A stretch of DNA of 64,000 bases from Kaistella antarctica (GTDB taxonomy: Bacteria; Bacteroidota; Bacteroidia; Flavobacteriales; Weeksellaceae): the NCBI RefSeq assembly GCF_900109615.1, contig NZ_FOIX01000001.1:248001-312000 (forward strand). Direction: 5' to 3'. The translations under genes were made by a program, and so were the position numbers. A model generated the notes under the pieces. It had not been told where the DNA came from. It was given only the letters and a program-made list of their open reading frames with translations, and searched no databases. Position 1 is the first letter of the stretch; each line of letters starts with the position of its first letter. This document shows positions 54,257-63,925 of this stretch, one piece after another.

Positions 54257-55482
54257 AGTGGGCACAAGGCATTGACAAACTAGGACTTGCTCTTTATTTT
54301 CTGCTGTGTACTTTCGCAGTGGCAAATATTTATAGTGTAGATCCTTCCAGCGGCACCAGACAAGCAGTTTGGCTGGCGGTTTCTGTTTTTGTTGGTCTTA
54401 TTATTTTCGTAACGAGAGCCAAGTTCTTCGAAAACATGGCAGGAATAATTTATATCGCTGGAGTTCTTTTACTCATTGGATTGTTTCCCTTTGGAACAGA
54501 AATTCTTGGTCAGAAAAACTGGTACAAATTCGGTGCAGTTAGTTTGCAGCCCGTAGAATTTGCGAAGTTGGGAACTGCGTTAATGTTAGCCAACTATGTT
54601 TCTGGTCCTGATTTCAATTTAAAATATAAAAAATCGATCTGGACTTCGGTGGCCATCATCGGAATTCCCGCTATTGTCGTATTAATGATTCCAGATGTTG
54701 GTTCCTTACTTGTCTTTATTGCCTTTCTTATCGCATTGTTTCGCGAAGGAATGTCGGGTTGGGTATTTGGTGTGGGATTAATTTTCGCTAGTGTCTTTCT
54801 CGTTGCGCTTGCAGTTGATCCACTTTATATTGTGATTGCAATAGTTTTGATCTCAGCGATTGTTCTTTTTCTAAACTCTTATAAGATTCACTGGAATATT
54901 TTATCGGTCGCGGCAATTATAGGCGGTGTCGGAATTCTTTGTGGATTAGCTTACGGAGCTCCTCATATATTGGAGAAATTACCCAAACACCAACGAGAAA
55001 GAATCGAGGTGTTATATAAAGGAGAAAAAGCCTTTCGTGATACGTCTGGTTATAATTTATTGTATTCCAAAACAGCGATCGGATCTGGTGGTTTTTTTGG
55101 TAAGGGGTATCGGGAAGGTTCAGTAACACAAGGGAAATTTGTACCTGAACAAAGTACCGACTATATCTTTTGTACCGTTGGAGAAGAATGGGGATTTTTT
55201 GGAAGTTCTTTGCTTGTAATCCTTTATTCAATCTTTATTGGACGAATTTATTACTTATCAGAAAAACAGAAATCCGCTTTTAACCGAGTGTTTGGCTATT
55301 GTTTCGCCTCCATCTTACTGATGCACTTCTCTATTAATTTAGGAATGGTGATGGGTCTTTTCCCAACGGTGGGAATTCCGCTTCCATTTTTTAGTTATGG
55401 TGGAAGTTCACTCCTAGCATTTTCCATGATGACCTTTATCTTTTTTAAACTGAATTACACCGATCGGAATAGTTTGGTGTAG
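54253..55482 (+). CDS. rodA: Peptidoglycan glycosyltransferase RodA (SEDS)
   Basis: A 409-residue SEDS membrane protein with about ten segments. Visible: GQKNWYKFGAVSLQPVEFAKLG, VLMIPDVGSLLVFIAF with the catalytic Asp, and PEQSTDYIFCTVGEEWGFFG with GIPLPFFSYGGSSLL at the end. ATGA overlap with mrdA. Last gene of the operon. Confidence 0.94.
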   Translation: MKWAQGIDKLGLALYFLLCTFAVANIYSVDPSSGTRQAVWLAVSVFVGLIIFVTRAKFFENMAGIIYIAGVLLLIGLFPFGTEILGQKNWYKFGAVSLQPVEFAKLGTALMLANYVSGPDFNLKYKKSIWTSVAIIGIPAIVVLMIPDVGSLLVFIAFLIALFREGMSGWVFGVGLIFASVFLVALAVDPLYIVIAIVLISAIVLFLNSYKIHWNILSVAAIIGGVGILCGLAYGAPHILEKLPKHQRERIEVLYKGEKAFRDTSGYNLLYSKTAIGSGGFFGKGYREGSVTQGKFVPEQSTDYIFCTVGEEWGFFGSSLLVILYSIFIGRIYYLSEKQKSAFNRVFGYCFASILLMHFSINLGMVMGLFPTVGIPLPFFSYGGSSLLAFSMMTFIFFKLNYTDRNSLV

Positions 55483-55495
55483 AACAGGAGTGGCC

Positions 55496-55547
55496 GTTGA
55501 TAGTTGATAGTTGATAGTTGATAGTTGATAGTTGATAGTTGATAGTT
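55496..55547. repeat. Tandem heptamer repeat, 7.4 copies
   Basis: Seven perfect copies of GTTGATA in a row, then GTT. Right after rodA. The same heptamer occurs once or twice near 63885. Candidate for copy-number variation. Confidence 0.9.
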
Positions 55548-55612
55548 AAAGGTAGAAAATATAGATTCTCGAAAAAACATTGTTGATTTTTTGAAAATAA
55601 ATAAGGTTGTGA

Positions 55613-55700
55613 ATTTAGCCGCGATGGAAACGGTATCCTATTTTGAAGCGGAGCGGAACAATAGATATAGTGCACAGCGGGCTGGGTTTTGTAAGAAGCG
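55613..55700 (+). repeat. Dispersed intergenic repeat, second family
   Basis: Begins TTTAGCCGCGATGGAAACGG and goes on with GAAGCGGAGCGGAAC and AGATATAGTGCACAGCGGG. I recall close relatives (TAGCCGCGAT..AAACGG..AGATATAG) scattered in Chryseobacterium-type genomes. It is unrelated to copies A-C. Confidence 0.45.
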
Positions 55701-55752
55701 AAAATAGAGTTGCTTCAGAAAAGAAATAAACCCTGAATCTCCGACACAAAAA

Positions 55753-55778
55753 AACCACCTTGAATCGGTGGTTTTTTC
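55753..55778. terminator. Bidirectional terminator between rodA and the NlpC/P60 gene
   Basis: AACCACC / GGTGGTT stem flanked by A and T runs between convergent genes. Confidence 0.7.
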
Positions 55779-55799
55779 TAAAATATCAATTATTTTATC

Positions 55800-56486
55800 T
55801 TAATTATTTGCGAAATTATCGTCGAATGCATCTTGCGATAACACTCTTTTGGCGAATCTAAATTTTGGTCCCCAGTACGAATCAGCAAGTGATGAGATCA
55901 TCACACCTCTTGAGGTGGCTGCATGAATAAATTTGATATCGCCTTCTTCATTTACACTCTCCACGATTCCAACATGAGAAATTCTGCCTCTGCCTTGTGA
56001 AAAGAAAACTAAGTCTCCTTTTTGAAGTTCGCTTTTTTCCACTTTCTCACCTTCTTGTGCTTGAGAAGCTGCTACTCTTGGCAAACTCATCCCGGCTGTT
56101 GCTCCGAAAACTGACAAAACGAACGCTGAACAGTCGATTCCATTTCTAGTCATTCCTCCATATCTGTAAGGAGTTCCTAAATAAGTTTCTGCTTCAGTTA
56201 AAATATCATCGATTTTTTTTGAGAAACGAACTGCTTTTGCAATTTCTTGATTCTTAACAATAGTTTCTAAACTCTTGGTGGCTGCCATTTGTTCATTTTG
56301 GAAACTACTTAACAATTGTTCTTTAGCAACTGCCAATTTCTTATTGTCTATAGATGCAAGTTTGGCATTTGATTTGTATTCGTTAACATAAGTTGTAGGA
56401 GTTGAAACAACATAGTTGGTAACACACGACTGCATCGAAAATGTTGCAAATGCAGCAGCGCAATAAAACAAGACTCTTTTCTTCAT
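55800..56486 (-). CDS. NlpC/P60 (C40) peptidoglycan peptidase lipoprotein
   Basis: I use the ATG at 56486, giving 228 residues and a proper lipoprotein signal (FATFSMQSCVTN); the longer frame starts 48 bases earlier without reason. Helical linker about 30-95, then the NlpC/P60 domain: GTPYRYGGMTRNGIDCSAFV with the catalytic Cys, HVGIVES with the His, and FIHAATSRGV. It should cut gamma-D-Glu-mDAP type bonds in peptidoglycan. Confidence 0.9.
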   Translation of the reverse strand: MKKRVLFYCAAAFATFSMQSCVTNYVVSTPTTYVNEYKSNAKLASIDNKKLAVAKEQLLSSFQNEQMAATKSLETIVKNQEIAKAVRFSKKIDDILTEAETYLGTPYRYGGMTRNGIDCSAFVLSVFGATAGMSLPRVAASQAQEGEKVEKSELQKGDLVFFSQGRGRISHVGIVESVNEEGDIKFIHAATSRGVMISSLADSYWGPKFRFAKRVLSQDAFDDNFANN

Positions 56487-56536
56487 AGATATATAATTAT
56501 GTGTTAAAACACAATATTTGTTTGTAAAAAGCAATA

Positions 56537-56544
56537 CAAAAGTA
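56537..56544 (-). promoter_or_regulatory. -7 box of the NlpC/P60 gene
   Basis: On the minus strand TACTTTTG, fitting TAnnTTTG, 50 bases before the ATG. Confidence 0.4.
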
Positions 56545-56766
56545 GGTATTCAGGCAAAACTGAGGGTGAAAACACCCTAAGCAGTTTGCTATTTTAACAC
56601 ATTTTAACGTTATCATTTCTAATGTTAAAAGAAAAACCCTCGCAATCCCTTTATATATGGCGCTGCGATTTTATTTTTATTGTGATTCGTTAACATTTAT
56701 ACTTTAAATCTATTGGCAATATCGAATTCCTCTATATATAGGAAACCTTAAACAACTGAAAATAAA

Positions 56767-56790
56767 TAAAGCCCCATTCATGGGGCTTTA
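56767..56790 (-). terminator. Terminator of the glutamine synthetase gene
   Basis: Ten-base perfect stem TAAAGCCCCA / TGGGGCTTTA with a four-base loop, 22 bases past the stop. Confidence 0.75.
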
Positions 56791-56811
56791 TAGTTAGTAT
56801 TAGACAAATGT

Positions 56812-59010
56812 CTATCTTGTAAATAATAGTTCTCGGTACTTGGTCAGTGGCCAAAGTTCGTCATCAACCATCATCTCTAATTCATCGGAGGAATTTCTGA
56901 TTTTAGCAAAAAACGGAATAACTTCTTCACAAAATGAATCTGCCATTTCACGTGAAGTATTTTTCGATTTAGCATTTTCAATCGCGACGAGTAAATTTTC
57001 CACCTCTACTTTAATGATGCTCACGTGACCAGAGATATCTCTGATTAAACTCATCTGCTCTTTCGCCAAGGTTTTATACTCATCGTTTTCGAAAATTTCT
57101 TTCAACCCTTTAACGTTATCAATGAGTCTATTCTGATATTTCAGAGCGCAAGGAATAATATGATTTCTCGCAATGTCCGCAATCACTCTTGCTTCAATCG
57201 CAATCGTGGTAGAATATTTTTCTAATTTAATTTCGTTTCTCGCTTCCATCTCCCGATGGGTGTAAATGCCAAGCTCTTCATAAAGCTCAACAAATTTGGG
57301 ATCCAACTCCCTACCTAAAGCTTGTGGTGTTGTTTTTAAATTATTTAATCCACGTTTCGCAGCTTCGATCGCCCAGTCTTCAGAGTAACCGTCGCCTTCA
57401 AACATAATGTTTTTCGAAACTTTGATGTATTCTCTCAATACATTAAAAATCGCCTCATCTTTTTTCAGACCACTTTCCACCAAAGTATCGACCTCTACTT
57501 TGAAAGTTTTAAATTGTTTAGCTGCAATCGAATTCATCACGGTCATTACTTCCGCACAATTCGCTGAAGACCCAACTGCTCTGATTTCAAATTTATTTCC
57601 GGTAAAGGCAAAAGGCGAAGTTCTGTTTCGATCGGTATTGTCTAATAAAATATTAGGAATCTTACCAACCACATTCAGTTTTAAATCAGTTTTTTCTTCG
57701 GGAGATAATTTTCCATCTTTCACTTTCTCTAACTCCTCTAAGACGCCAAATAGTTGTGATCCAATAAAAGCAGATATAATAGCAGGAGGCGCCTCATTGG
57801 CTCCCAATCTGTGATCATTTCCAGCAGAAGCGATGCTTACTCTTAATAGATCCGCATAATCGTGGACAGCCTTCAAAGTATTGACAAAGAAAGTTAAAAA
57901 CTGTAAGTTCTTTTTAGGGTTTTTCCCAGGACTTAGAAGGTTTTCACCGGTATCCGTAGCCAAACTCCAGTTGTTGTGTTTTCCACTTCCATTTACTCCA
58001 GCGAAAGGTTTCTCATGGAATAGTATATGGAAATGATGTTTGTGCGCAACTCTCGCCATTAAATCCATTAATAATGAATTATGATCAACAGCGACATTCA
58101 CTTCTTCATACATGGGCGCCAATTCAAACTGATTTGGAGCTACTTCATTATGTCGGGTCGTTACCGGAATTCCCAATTGAATTGCTTTGATTTCTAATTC
58201 CTTCATGAAGTTCATCACCCGCGTTGGAATTGACCCAAAATAATGATCGTCCAGTTGCTGACCTTTCGCCGGTGAATGCCCTAAAAGTGTTTTTCCGGTA
58301 ATTACTAAATCAGGTCTTGAGTTATATAAAGCAGAATCAACCAAGAAATATTCTTGTTCCCAACCTAAGGTCGGAATTACTTTGGTTACATTTTTATCAA
58401 AATAAGAGCGACAAATGTCTGTTGCAGCTTCATCTACAGCATTCAATGCTCTAAGCAAAGGTGCTTTATAATCTAAAGTTTCACCCGTGTAAGAAATGAA
58501 AATAGATGGAATGCAAAGCGTAGTTCCCATAATGAACGCTGGAGACGTTGGATCCCACGCGGTGTAACCACGTGCTTCAAAAGTATTTCTAATTCCACCG
58601 TTCGGGAATGAAGAAGCATCTGGCTCTTGTTGGATTAACATTCCACCAGAAAAACGGTCGATTGCACGGTCATTTTCAAAAGGGGTAAAAAAAGAATCAT
58701 GTTTTTCAGCGGTGGAGCCTGTCAATGGCTGGAACCAGTGTGTATAATGGGTAACTCCTTTACTTAAAGACCAATCTTTCATTGCCACAGCTATCTGATC
58801 TGCAACGTCGCGCTGGATTTTTACGCCACTTTTAATAGCATTTTGAATGGAGGTAAAAGCTTCTTTTGTTAGATACTCGCGCATGGTTTCTTCCGAAAAA
58901 ACTTTTTCACAAAAAAGAGTCGATAATTTTGGAGGAACTTGTATGGCATTATCTTTTCTAAAATCTTTTTGAGAAATCAATTCTAGCGCTTTAAATCTTA
59001 AACTTGACAT
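56812..59010 (-). CDS. glnN: Glutamine synthetase type III
   Basis: I use the ATG at 59010 (732 residues); the frame is open eight residues further. GSIII makes glutamine from glutamate, ammonia and ATP and is the common form in Bacteroidota. Visible: the GSIII N-terminal block (SLSKGVTHYTHWFQPLTGSTAEKHDSF start), TLGWEQEYFLVD with the metal-ligand Glu pair, NGSGKHNNWS and RNRTSPFAF. The length of about 730 separates it from GSI (about 470). Long AT-rich leader region upstream. Confidence 0.95.
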   Translation of the reverse strand: MSSLRFKALELISQKDFRKDNAIQVPPKLSTLFCEKVFSEETMREYLTKEAFTSIQNAIKSGVKIQRDVADQIAVAMKDWSLSKGVTHYTHWFQPLTGSTAEKHDSFFTPFENDRAIDRFSGGMLIQQEPDASSFPNGGIRNTFEARGYTAWDPTSPAFIMGTTLCIPSIFISYTGETLDYKAPLLRALNAVDEAATDICRSYFDKNVTKVIPTLGWEQEYFLVDSALYNSRPDLVITGKTLLGHSPAKGQQLDDHYFGSIPTRVMNFMKELEIKAIQLGIPVTTRHNEVAPNQFELAPMYEEVNVAVDHNSLLMDLMARVAHKHHFHILFHEKPFAGVNGSGKHNNWSLATDTGENLLSPGKNPKKNLQFLTFFVNTLKAVHDYADLLRVSIASAGNDHRLGANEAPPAIISAFIGSQLFGVLEELEKVKDGKLSPEEKTDLKLNVVGKIPNILLDNTDRNRTSPFAFTGNKFEIRAVGSSANCAEVMTVMNSIAAKQFKTFKVEVDTLVESGLKKDEAIFNVLREYIKVSKNIMFEGDGYSEDWAIEAAKRGLNNLKTTPQALGRELDPKFVELYEELGIYTHREMEARNEIKLEKYSTTIAIEARVIADIARNHIIPCALKYQNRLIDNVKGLKEIFENDEYKTLAKEQMSLIRDISGHVSIIKVEVENLLVAIENAKSKNTSREMADSFCEEVIPFFAKIRNSSDELEMMVDDELWPLTKYRELLFTR

Positions 59011-59323
59011 TGTATAGTATATTTTGTGGGGCAAATTTACAAAAAATATGAAACGAAACGCAATTACCCTTAAAAATAAGGGGGTAGAATTTAAATTTTT
59101 TTATAAATGAGTTCTAACGCGAATTTCATTAAATATAATTTCAGACGGATTTAGTGTCGTTTACAGAAAATAAACCTCTTTAAATCAAGAAAAATTAATT
59201 TAGGATTTGGAGAACAAAAAATAACATCAACCCAATCTTAATAAATCATTAATTATAAACACCTATTCATGAACAATCGACATATGAGATCTAAATCCTT
59301 ATATTTGTATGAAATTTTACACT
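59011..59323. other. 313-base divergent intergenic region
   Basis: Between glnN and the DUF6909-like gene. No coding frame; a -7 box for the plus strand at 59300-59307. GGGGGTAG near 59080 stands out. No palindromic operator seen. Confidence 0.5.
59300..59307 (+). promoter_or_regulatory. -7 box that argues for the later start
   Basis: TATATTTG fits TAnnTTTG and ends one base before the first ATG (59309). A transcript from it would begin past that ATG, so the ATG at 59324 is the better start. Confidence 0.4.
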
Positions 59324-61003
59324 ATGGTAAATTCAAGAGCTAGAGAAACCACTGAAGCAATCGAGCGTCTTTATGTTTCTATGCGTCATTTATTCTATCG
59401 CGGTTTTTTCAAACCAGCGGGAATCTCCGGAGAAAGCCTTCGGTCACTACTTACGACAATCAACCCAGAAATTTATGGAACCATGGGCGTTCCAAATAAG
59501 ATAGAGTTAGACGGACTTCTTTATGTTTTAGATCGACTTCCAGAAGGAATTGAGGAATGTTCATTCATTCATCTAACTTCTGATGAAGGATTCGACAAAG
59601 GGAGTTTTGAAGTAATTGTTCCAAAGAAAAGAAGAAGAAACTGTTATCGCATCGACGAACATCAAATGAACATCGAGGTTCTATTGGGACGTTCGGAAAT
59701 TTATGATATTCTAACTCACCTTACCTTCTTATATATAGAAGCAGATAAAATTCGAAAACTAGCCTTCGTTTCTGAACGTGGTGATAAACCAAGCAGAGCC
59801 TGGACCATCATTGAAGAGGCAGCCTCAGGAGAGAAAAAACTGAGCAGGAAAGAAAAAGAAGTAGCCCTAATTCATCTTTCTTCACTATTAGGTAGAACGT
59901 TTGATGAAACTTTAAACGCTTATAATAATTTCGGCGATGATCAAAATCCTGATCGATTATTTAAAATCATCTATAACTTAGGAAACGAAAGTTTTATTGA
60001 TTATAAAAAAATAAGAGAGAGAGAAGTTCATTTCTCATCTATTCTTCGAGAACGAGTTGGACATCACTTCTTTGGCGAAAAATGGGCAAATAAAGTAAAA
60101 CAGGTTTTAGCAGAAAACAATTTGCAGATGAGACCTTTGCACATTATTTCCGCCAACATGCACTCCGTGAAAAATATGCTTTTTGCCAATGATTCCATCG
60201 GTAAGAAAGTCACCAAAATGGTAGATTATAAAATGTACGAAGAGATTTCTAATAAAAAATCTCTGCAGGAAAAAATACTCGAGCATTCTCAAGAGGCGGG
60301 ATTAATATATATCGATGACCAAAGTGGAAGTAATATCGATGTACAGATTATCGATCTTTCAAAAACCGATTTGAAAAACACGCCTTTCGCAGGAATGAAA
60401 TATGGTGGAGATGACGTGATCATGGTTTTTGATTACGCTTTTGGCGAGCAAGCTTATGAAGTAATGGACGAGCTTTTACGACCATATGACTTCAACGGTG
60501 AAATCTATACGATGAAAGTGAAATCCATTTCAATAATGGGGAAAGCCGGAATTTTAATGGGTGGCAAAGGAGACATCATGATTCCAACCTCTCACGTGTT
60601 TGAAGGAACTGCCGACAATTATCCTTTTGAAAATGCTTTAAAATTAGCAGATTTTGAAGATGATGAAATTCAGGCTTTTGAAGGTGGAATGGTTACCGTG
60701 TTAGGAACTTCCCTTCAGAATAAAGATATTCTTCGTTATTTTATGGATACGTCTTGGAAGGCAATCGGTCTGGAAATGGAAGGTGCGCATTATCAAAAAG
60801 CAATTCAAGTTGCTTCGAAAATCCGTCACCATATTTCAGAAGATCTTTTTGTAATGTATGCGTATTATGCTTCAGATAATCCTTTGGAAACGGGATCTAC
60901 CCTTTCTTCTGGTGGATTGGGACTAACAGGAGTGAAACCAACTTACTTAATTACTTTAAGGATATTAGAGAAAATTTTAGCTTCGTCAGAACCTAAGAAA
61001 TAA
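59324..61003 (+). CDS. DUF6909-like protein with nucleoside-phosphorylase-like C-terminus
   Basis: 559 residues from the ATG at 59324 (564 from 59309). I believe it belongs to the Flavobacteriia family DUF6909, not characterised. The N-terminal half is helical (RETTEAIERLYVSMRHLFYRG). In the C-terminal 250 residues KSISIMGKAGILMGGKGDIM and SWKAIGLEMEGAHY look like the phosphorylase/nucleosidase fold, where an MEG-type motif with Glu binds the ribose. So a nucleotide-processing role is possible. Family name from memory; fold by motif. Confidence 0.62.
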   Translation: MVNSRARETTEAIERLYVSMRHLFYRGFFKPAGISGESLRSLLTTINPEIYGTMGVPNKIELDGLLYVLDRLPEGIEECSFIHLTSDEGFDKGSFEVIVPKKRRRNCYRIDEHQMNIEVLLGRSEIYDILTHLTFLYIEADKIRKLAFVSERGDKPSRAWTIIEEAASGEKKLSRKEKEVALIHLSSLLGRTFDETLNAYNNFGDDQNPDRLFKIIYNLGNESFIDYKKIREREVHFSSILRERVGHHFFGEKWANKVKQVLAENNLQMRPLHIISANMHSVKNMLFANDSIGKKVTKMVDYKMYEEISNKKSLQEKILEHSQEAGLIYIDDQSGSNIDVQIIDLSKTDLKNTPFAGMKYGGDDVIMVFDYAFGEQAYEVMDELLRPYDFNGEIYTMKVKSISIMGKAGILMGGKGDIMIPTSHVFEGTADNYPFENALKLADFEDDEIQAFEGGMVTVLGTSLQNKDILRYFMDTSWKAIGLEMEGAHYQKAIQVASKIRHHISEDLFVMYAYYASDNPLETGSTLSSGGLGLTGVKPTYLITLRILEKILASSEPKK

Positions 61004-61010
61004 TTTTTTT

Positions 61011-61100
61011 TGGCGCCTTAATCCGCCTTCCGTTCCCGCTTTTTTGCTTCACTTCGTTGCGCAAAAAGAGCTCCACTCAAGTCGGGGCGGAGAGCTAGAA
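61011..61100 (+). repeat. Dispersed intergenic repeat, copy B
   Basis: Same block order as copy A (TCCGCCTTCC, CTTTTTT, TCAAGTCGGG). It contains a hairpin, CTTTTTTGC against GCGCAAAAAG, around CTTCACTTCGTT. Confidence 0.55.
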
Positions 61101-61108
61101 TAAACACC

Positions 61109-61146
61109 AACCCTTTTAGTAATAAGAAATACTGAAAGGGTTTTTT
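61109..61146 (+). terminator. Terminator after the repeat
   Basis: Thirteen-base stem AACCCTTTTAGTA / TACTGAAAGGGTT (one G-T pair), then six Ts. Confidence 0.75.
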
Positions 61147-61210
61147 CTTTGTTTAAATCTCTTCATAAAAACAAAAATTCCTATCTTTCCATTTCAAAAT
61201 TAAAAATACT

Positions 61211-63055
61211 ATGAACAAAGGATTTCTTATTATTCTTACCCTTTTTTTTGGCTTATTGTCCGCACAAAAAAACGCCTACTATCAGCAACATGCTCAATAC
61301 AAAATGGATATTGATGTCGACGCCAAAAACTTCACTTACAACGGAAATCAAACTTTAATTTACACTAATAATTCACCAGATGAATTGAACGTAGTATATT
61401 ATCATTTATATTGGAACGCTTTCAAACCCGGCTCTATGATGGATCAAAGAGTGGCCAGCCAAGGAAAAAATGGAGATTCACGTTTACAAAAGAATGGAAT
61501 TTCTACTTTAGCTTCTATTCCGAAAGAAGAGGAAGGAGCCCAAAACATTCACTGGATCAAACAAAACGGGAAAACCTTGCAATTTGAAATTCAGGGAACG
61601 GTGATGAAAGTGTATTTAAATTCACCTATTAAGCCAAATTCGTCAACTACCTTCACCATGGAATGGGATGCCGTAATCCCGATGCAAATTCGTCGCGCAG
61701 GTCGGAACAACCGGGAAGGAATCGACATGACCGTAACGCAATGGTACCCGAAAATTGCCGAATACGATTACGACGGCTGGGCAACATTTGATTACATCGG
61801 AAGAGAATTTCATGCTCCGTTCGCAGATTTTGAAGTCAACATTAAAATTGATAAAAATTATGTTATTGGCGCTGGTGGAACTTTAGAAAATCCTAACGAA
61901 GTAAAAGGATATGATGCAAAAGCAAACATTAAAACCAATAAAGATAACAAAGCAACTTGGAGATGGACCGCGAAGAACATGCTCGATTTCGCTTGGGCGG
62001 CTGATCGTGATTATACCGTAGAATCGTTTGTGGTTTTAGATGGACCAAAGATTTATTACGTTTATCAAAAATCAGAAAAAACTAAATATTGGGAAGAGTC
62101 GAAACCTTATGTGACCAAGTTTTTCCAGATAATGAATGCGACTTACGGAAGATATGTTTATCCTTCCTACTCCTTTATTCAAGGTGGTGACGGCGGAATG
62201 GAATACGGAATGGGCACTATGATGTTGGGTGAAGCAACAAGTTTAAATGGCTTGGTTGGTTTAATGGTACACGAGGGTGGACATTCTTGGAACCAGCAAA
62301 TGATGGCGTACAACGAAAGCGTTCGTCCGTGGATGGATGAGGGTTTTACCAGTTATTATGACGATTACATTATGCATCAATTGTTCCCACCAAAAACGCC
62401 CCAAGCGAATCCTTTCACCGTAAGCATCGACCGATACAGAACTTTTGTGAAAAAAGGAATTGAAGAACCAGCTGGTTGGTTAGGCGATCACCACGATAAT
62501 GGAACCGCTTATTCGTTCGCAACCTATTATAAAGGCGAACTTTTTCTGGTTCAGTTAGGCTATATCATGGGCGAGCAAAATTTGGCTTTGGTTATGAAAG
62601 AATTTTATAACGAATGGAATTTGAAACATCCGACTGATAGAGATTTCATGCATATCGCCCAAAAAATTGCGGGGATGGATTTAAAGTGGTTTCTCCATTA
62701 TTGGATCAACACCACCAAAACCATTGATTACGGAATTAAAGACGTGAAATACGAAGAAAATTACACCACCATCATTTTAGAAAATAAAGGAACTGTTCCA
62801 ATGCCTGTTGACTTCTCTATTTTAACAACTGACAAAAAAGTAGTTAATTTTCAAATTCCATTAAACATGACGCACACTTGGAAAACGAAAGATATCTATG
62901 GAGATTTCAAAACTGAAGCATATTGGCCATGGACGCAAAAGGAATATACCTTAACAATTCCATACAATAAGTCACAGATTTCTGCTTTGGGCATTGATTT
63001 TTCGCAAAGATTAGCCGATGTAAATTTGGAAGATAATCTGGTAGAAGTAAAGTAA
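61211..63055 (+). CDS. Exported M1-family metallopeptidase
   Basis: A 614-residue protein with signal peptide (LIILTLFFGLLSAQ). N-terminal beta-sandwich; catalytic domain with MVHEGGHSW (about 354-362), a variant of HExxH, and WMDEGFTSYY with the third ligand Glu about 20 residues on. GGMEYGMGT takes the place of the GxMEN motif. C-terminal region of beta type. It should cut N-terminal residues from peptides in the periplasm or at the surface. Confidence 0.88.
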   Translation: MNKGFLIILTLFFGLLSAQKNAYYQQHAQYKMDIDVDAKNFTYNGNQTLIYTNNSPDELNVVYYHLYWNAFKPGSMMDQRVASQGKNGDSRLQKNGISTLASIPKEEEGAQNIHWIKQNGKTLQFEIQGTVMKVYLNSPIKPNSSTTFTMEWDAVIPMQIRRAGRNNREGIDMTVTQWYPKIAEYDYDGWATFDYIGREFHAPFADFEVNIKIDKNYVIGAGGTLENPNEVKGYDAKANIKTNKDNKATWRWTAKNMLDFAWAADRDYTVESFVVLDGPKIYYVYQKSEKTKYWEESKPYVTKFFQIMNATYGRYVYPSYSFIQGGDGGMEYGMGTMMLGEATSLNGLVGLMVHEGGHSWNQQMMAYNESVRPWMDEGFTSYYDDYIMHQLFPPKTPQANPFTVSIDRYRTFVKKGIEEPAGWLGDHHDNGTAYSFATYYKGELFLVQLGYIMGEQNLALVMKEFYNEWNLKHPTDRDFMHIAQKIAGMDLKWFLHYWINTTKTIDYGIKDVKYEENYTTIILENKGTVPMPVDFSILTTDKKVVNFQIPLNMTHTWKTKDIYGDFKTEAYWPWTQKEYTLTIPYNKSQISALGIDFSQRLADVNLEDNLVEVK

Positions 63056-63123
63056 TAGGGAAGAGAGTCCGCAGAGTTCAATAACGATAACCGTAGGCAA
63101 AACCGACGGCAAAATAAAATTAA

Positions 63124-63885
63124 ATGAGTTCCATCGTCATCAATATAGGAAACACCAATATCAGATTCGGATTGTTTGAAAATGACAATTGCGATATCTC
63201 GTGGATTCTAAATACCAAACCCTACCGAACCAGCGACGAGATGCAGATGCAGTTTATGATGATGTATCAAACCCATCGAATTGACGCTGAGAAAATTGAA
63301 AAAATCATCATCGGGTCGGTCGTGCCGCAATTAACTTACGACGTTTCCCGCGCTATTCAGAAAATTCATAATAAGAAACCCATTATTGTTGACCGAAACA
63401 CTCCCTCTGGAGTGGAGCCAAAATCGAAACAGATGGGAACTGATATTTATGCTAATTTGGTAGCCGCACATCATCTTTATCCAGCTGATAAAAAGAAACT
63501 TGTTTTCGATTTCGGCACGGCATTAACCGCAAGCTGTATTAATGAAAGTGGTGAAACCCTCGGCGTCATCATCGCACCTGGAATTATTACGGCCCTTAAT
63601 TCTTTGATTCACGACACCGCACAACTACCGGAAATTGAATTAATAAAACCAAAGTCTGTTTTGGGTTTAGATACGGTTTCCTGCATGCAAAGTGGAATGG
63701 TATACGGTTACTTGGGAATGGTTGAAGGATTCGTAGACCGCATCAACGAAGAAGTTAAAGCTGACTGTTTCGTAATTGCCACCGGTGGCGTTTCGCATGT
63801 TTACAAACCTTTGACCGAGAAAATTCACATTGCAGACCGACTGCATACTTTGAAAGGATTGTATTATTTAGGTAAAGATTTATGA
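63124..63885 (+). CDS. coaX: Type III pantothenate kinase
   Basis: A 253-residue ASKHA-fold kinase, first step of CoA synthesis. INIGNTNIRFGLF is the phosphate loop, KQMGTDIYANLVAAHHLY the pantothenate site, and VFDFGTALTASCI the second phosphate motif with its Asp. Length is normal. It follows the M1-like gene by 68 bases. Confidence 0.93.
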   Translation: MSSIVINIGNTNIRFGLFENDNCDISWILNTKPYRTSDEMQMQFMMMYQTHRIDAEKIEKIIIGSVVPQLTYDVSRAIQKIHNKKPIIVDRNTPSGVEPKSKQMGTDIYANLVAAHHLYPADKKKLVFDFGTALTASCINESGETLGVIIAPGIITALNSLIHDTAQLPEIELIKPKSVLGLDTVSCMQSGMVYGYLGMVEGFVDRINEEVKADCFVIATGGVSHVYKPLTEKIHIADRLHTLKGLYYLGKDL

Positions 63886-63925
63886 TTAGTTGATAGTTGA
63901 AGAAATTTAATTCAAAGAGGAGTCG

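Larger units (their letters stand above)
55483..55799. other. 317-base intergenic region after rodA
   Basis: Holds the heptamer repeat, a dispersed GC-richer repeat (55613-55700) and a terminator; no gene seen. Confidence 0.7.
56487..56811. other. 325-base intergenic region
   Basis: No gene. Holds the NlpC/P60 promoter, a small hairpin AGGGTG-AAAA-CACCCT (56563-56578) and the glutamine synthetase terminator. Confidence 0.6.

Noticed and set aside
55496..55547. Possible CRISPR-like array
   Set aside because: Units are seven bases long with no spacers, and no cas genes are present.
55445..55675. Minus-strand reading frame across the heptamer array
   Set aside because: Its protein is the translation of the tandem repeat (YQLSTIN units) and the rest has no similarity to anything; the array is noncoding.
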